DNA from: JAHQVI01 sp050330195
GTDB taxonomy: Bacteria > Pseudomonadota > Alphaproteobacteria > Rhizobiales > Rhodomicrobiaceae
DNA: 64,000 nucleotides
Direction of reading: 5' to 3'
Assembly: GCA_050330195.1 (NCBI GenBank)
Contig: JBHJOB010000073.1
Span: forward strand, 3,659 to 67,658
Position numbers and translations under genes: made by a program. The notes below the pieces were generated by a model. That model searched no databases, had not been told where the DNA came from, and saw only the letters and a list, made by a program, of their open reading frames with translations. Of this stretch, positions 61,682-64,000 are shown piece after piece (position 1 is the first letter of the stretch; every line of letters starts with the position of its first letter).

Positions 61682-64000
61682 CTAACTCTGCGTGGCGACG
61701 CGTCGGATACCGCGCCGCGAAGCGAAAGGCCCATTGCGGTTGCTGTTGTTCCGCCTCTCGTCCTCGCCCGGCGTCTGGCTGCCGGAGCCGCCGCCCGGCT
61801 GCTTGCGTTGCTCCAGAAGAGTGACGATCTTGGTGGTCAGTTCGCGCTGGTCGATCGGCTTGGCGACATAATCGTCCATGCCAAGCGCCAGGTAGCGTTC
61901 CTTGTCGCCGCTCATTGCGTCCGCCGTCAGCGCAATGACGGGAATGTCGCGCCAACTCTCCTTGCTCGCCCGGATGGCCTTGATGGTTTCGCAGCCATCC
62001 ATGATCGGCATGTGCACATCGAGCAGGACGATATCGAAGGTATTTTCGCGCAGTGCGGCCAGCGTCTCCCGACCGTTTTCGGCTTCATGGAATTGCGGCG
62101 AGAGGGAAGCGAGGAACAGCTTGATGATCTGGCGGTTGACGGGGTTGTCGTCGACCAGCAGCACTCGCGCATTCGCGGCGGCAAGTTCCTTGTGCGCAGC
62201 CGGAAGCTCTTCCGCCCTGTGTGACGGGCTCGCTGCCGCCGATGCTCTCGCCGCAGCCCGCGCCTTGAAGGTCAACCGGAAATGCGATCCCTCGCCCAGC
62301 GTGCTTTCGACAGTGATCTCGCCGTCCATGAGCCGCGCCAACTGGCGCGATATGGCGAGGCCGAGGCCGGTGCCGCCATAACGGCGTGAGGTCGATGCAT
62401 CCCCCTGGCTGAAGGTCGAGAACAGCTTGTCGACGGTTTCAGGGCTCATGCCGATACCGGTGTCGGAAATTTCAACAGTCACGAGGTAGCAGCCATCGGT
62501 CTGCCGCCTGGCGCTGAGCCGCACATCGACCGCTCCGCCGCTTTCGGTGAATTTGATCGCGTTGGAGAGCAGATTGCTCATGCATTGCCGGACCCGGACG
62601 GGATCGTAACTGAACTGGGACGGCAGCGCCCCGACGACCGTGTAGGAAAGCTGAAGATCCTTCTCCTCGGCGGAGGGCTGGAAGAGCCGGACTGCGCGCT
62701 CGATGGCGCCGCTCAGATCGCTGTCGACACGGACGATGTCCATGCGGCCGGCTTCGATCTTCGACAGGTCGAGCACATCGTTCAGCAGCGCCATCAGCGT
62801 ATTGCCGGATTCTAGAATGATGCTGACCTTCTCGCGCTGGATCTCCGTCAATTCGTCATTGTCCAGCGACTGGGCCATGCCGAGAACGCCGTTCAGCGGC
62901 GTTCTGATCTCGTGGCTCATGGCGGCGAGGAAGTTGGACTTGGCCTCCGCCGCCGCTTCCGCCGCCTCGCGCGCCTCGGCCAGCGCGATCGCCTGTTTCT
63001 TTTGCGCGTCGATGTCGATGATCAGCCCGACGGCCCGTCGGTCGTTGCCGTCCGCATCCGTGATACGCTCCATGAAGATGCGGACCCAGCGCACGCCCGT
63101 GGTCGAGTTCATCCGGACATCGACCGCGCTGCCCGTCGCGCCACGAGCAACACGCCGGATGAATGCGTTTATGATCTCATGATCTTCTTCGGCAAAAAGC
63201 TCGATCGGGGGATCGTTGATCAGAGCGACCTTGACGCCGAACCGCTCGGCCAACTCCCGCGACGCCCAGTATTTCTGCGTCGCGTAATCATACTCGTAGA
63301 CGACCGCGTTTGCCGCCATCAGGGCCATCTTGAGTCGGTGCGAATAGCTGTTCGCCGCGTCGCGCACGACGGCCTGCGGCGTCACGTTCTGGCTGATGCC
63401 GTACATTTCATACTGGCCGGAGGGCAGGCGGCGTCCGGACCGGCAATGCACGCGAAGGTGGTTCCACTGGCCCTTGGCGTTGCGGTAGCGGATTTCCTCC
63501 TCGCCGCGTCCGCCCTCACGGGTGATGCGCAGCCGCATCTCGTCTTCCTTCGCGGCGTCGTCGCGGTGCCGGGACAGGTTGAGCTGTTCGAGGGGGATGT
63601 TCCGGCCGGTCGAGTAGCCGAGCGAAAGGGACGAGGGCGCATAAAAGGTCTGCAGATCCGGATCGTAACGCCAGACGCCGATCTCTGCGTCCTCCATGAG
63701 TTCGTCTATCACCCGGTTCGTGAAGCGGAGATGATCGATCTGCAGCCGTTCAGCCGTGACGTCGACGAGAATCCCGATTGCGCCGCCCGTGCATGGATGC
63801 GTATCGAGGCGGAACCAGCATTCGCCTTTGCTTTCGCAGTGACAGCAGAACAGTTGCTGTTCATGGTATTTGGCGATCGTTCCCGCGCGCGCGGTGAGCA
63901 CGTCGAGCAACGGGCGTCCGGTCAGCTTTTCGGCAGGCAGGCTCAGCCGTTTCATCAACGCGCTGTTTGCCTCGACTATTCGAAGCTCCGGGTCGAGCAG
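61682..64000 (-). CDS. Hybrid sensor histidine kinase, 5' end beyond the window
   Basis: The frame is open through the right edge: the bases before the first in-frame TTG (63958) still encode a PAS-like stretch (LRIVEANSALMKRLSLPAEK across the junction). At least 772 residues are present: a PAS segment with a Cys-rich loop (CCHCESKGEC), two further PAS-type domains (about 63000-63700), HisKA with FLAAMSHEIRTPLNG (His near 62914), HATPase_c (NLLSNAIKFTE, ISDTGIGMS, GTGLGLAIS), and a C-terminal receiver domain (VLLVDDNPVN; phospho-acceptor Asp in LLDVHMPIMDG near 62018; Lys in YVAKP). The tail is Gly/Ser/Asn-rich. No membrane segment is seen in the visible part. The signal and output partner are unknown. 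Confidence 0.9.
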   Translation of the reverse strand: MLDPELRIVEANSALMKRLSLPAEKLTGRPLLDVLTARAGTIAKYHEQQLFCCHCESKGECWFRLDTHPCTGGAIGILVDVTAERLQIDHLRFTNRVIDELMEDAEIGVWRYDPDLQTFYAPSSLSLGYSTGRNIPLEQLNLSRHRDDAAKEDEMRLRITREGGRGEEEIRYRNAKGQWNHLRVHCRSGRRLPSGQYEMYGISQNVTPQAVVRDAANSYSHRLKMALMAANAVVYEYDYATQKYWASRELAERFGVKVALINDPPIELFAEEDHEIINAFIRRVARGATGSAVDVRMNSTTGVRWVRIFMERITDADGNDRRAVGLIIDIDAQKKQAIALAEAREAAEAAAEAKSNFLAAMSHEIRTPLNGVLGMAQSLDNDELTEIQREKVSIILESGNTLMALLNDVLDLSKIEAGRMDIVRVDSDLSGAIERAVRLFQPSAEEKDLQLSYTVVGALPSQFSYDPVRVRQCMSNLLSNAIKFTESGGAVDVRLSARRQTDGCYLVTVEISDTGIGMSPETVDKLFSTFSQGDASTSRRYGGTGLGLAISRQLARLMDGEITVESTLGEGSHFRLTFKARAAARASAAASPSHRAEELPAAHKELAAANARVLLVDDNPVNRQIIKLFLASLSPQFHEAENGRETLAALRENTFDIVLLDVHMPIMDGCETIKAIRASKESWRDIPVIALTADAMSGDKERYLALGMDDYVAKPIDQRELTTKIVTLLEQRKQPGGGSGSQTPGEDERRNNSNRNGPFASRRGIRRVATQS

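Noticed and set aside
1..64000. CRISPR arrays, prophage, insertion sequences or transposases
   Set aside because: I looked for regularly spaced direct repeats, transposase or integrase motifs and phage structural genes and saw none; the dispersed repeats found carry no coding capacity.

Overview
The window looks like chromosomal DNA of an alphaproteobacterium, most likely a Hyphomicrobiales (Rhizobiales) relative. The evidence is high GC with strong alphaproteobacterial codon bias, AGGAGG-type ribosome sites, the gene order lptC-lptA-lptB-rpoN-hpf-ptsN, a cpa/tad pilus locus, succinoglycan-type exopolysaccharide genes, and a roughly 100-bp dispersed intergenic repeat of the rhizobial mosaic-element kind. 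No genus can be named from the sequence alone.

Region 1 (1-1.6 kb): the 3' part of a gamma-glutamyltransferase gene that enters from the left, a bidirectional terminator and a small protein gene.

Region 2 (1.6-19.8 kb): an oxalate-catabolism island. The minus strand carries two transcription units: tctC-tctB-tctA (tripartite tricarboxylate-type uptake) and gntR-oxc-frc-acs (FCD-type regulator, oxalyl-CoA decarboxylase, formyl-CoA:oxalate CoA-transferase, NDP-forming acyl-CoA synthetase). The plus strand carries a two-subunit succinyl-CoA-synthetase-like ligase, a LysR regulator, and a NAD-linked molybdenum formate dehydrogenase made of a fused FdsG-FdsB subunit and FdsA. Together these explain oxalate uptake, activation, decarboxylation to formyl-CoA, and formate oxidation to CO2 with NADH formation. 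A shared operator-like motif (TGGYRTA-N3-TANACMA, GTATAC core) lies at the tctC and gntR promoters and before the small gene at 1405. A related perfect palindrome lies at the ligase operon, so the island looks like one regulon.

Region 3 (19.9-31.4 kb): a plus-strand exopolysaccharide cluster with a pyruvyl transferase, polymerase-like membrane protein, GT2 and GT4 glycosyltransferases, Wzz/BY-kinase, GH16 glycanase, polysaccharide deacetylase, FemAB/GNAT-like protein and acyltransferase-3 protein.

Region 4 (31.5-36.5 kb): nadB-nadC of de novo NAD synthesis (no nadA here), an AT-rich spacer, and an EF-G-like GTPase whose catalytic G3 histidine is replaced.

Region 5 (36.7-46.3 kb): a minus-strand Flp/Tad pilus operon, flp-cpaB-cpaC-cpaD-like-cpaE-cpaF-tadB-tadC-tadD. 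Upstream of it is a gene-free stretch of 1.24 kb containing structured palindromes.

Region 6 (46.3-52.6 kb): rnd, lptC-lptA, a dispersed repeat, lptB-rpoN, hpf-ptsN. This couples LPS transport, sigma-54, ribosome hibernation and the nitrogen-PTS IIA protein.

Region 7 (52.7-64 kb): a TPR/O-GlcNAc-transferase-like protein, tRNA-Pro(CGG), a two-gene carnitine catabolic pair (beta-keto acid cleavage enzyme; carnitine dehydrogenase fused to a thioesterase), an alpha/beta hydrolase, an AraC regulator, a DUF2066 protein, a LysE exporter, and a hybrid histidine kinase that runs off the right edge.

Start codons were moved inward from the longest open frame wherever a Shine-Dalgarno sequence sat inside the extended frame (for example oxc, tctC, the ligase beta subunit, fdsA, nadC, the DUF2066 gene, flp).
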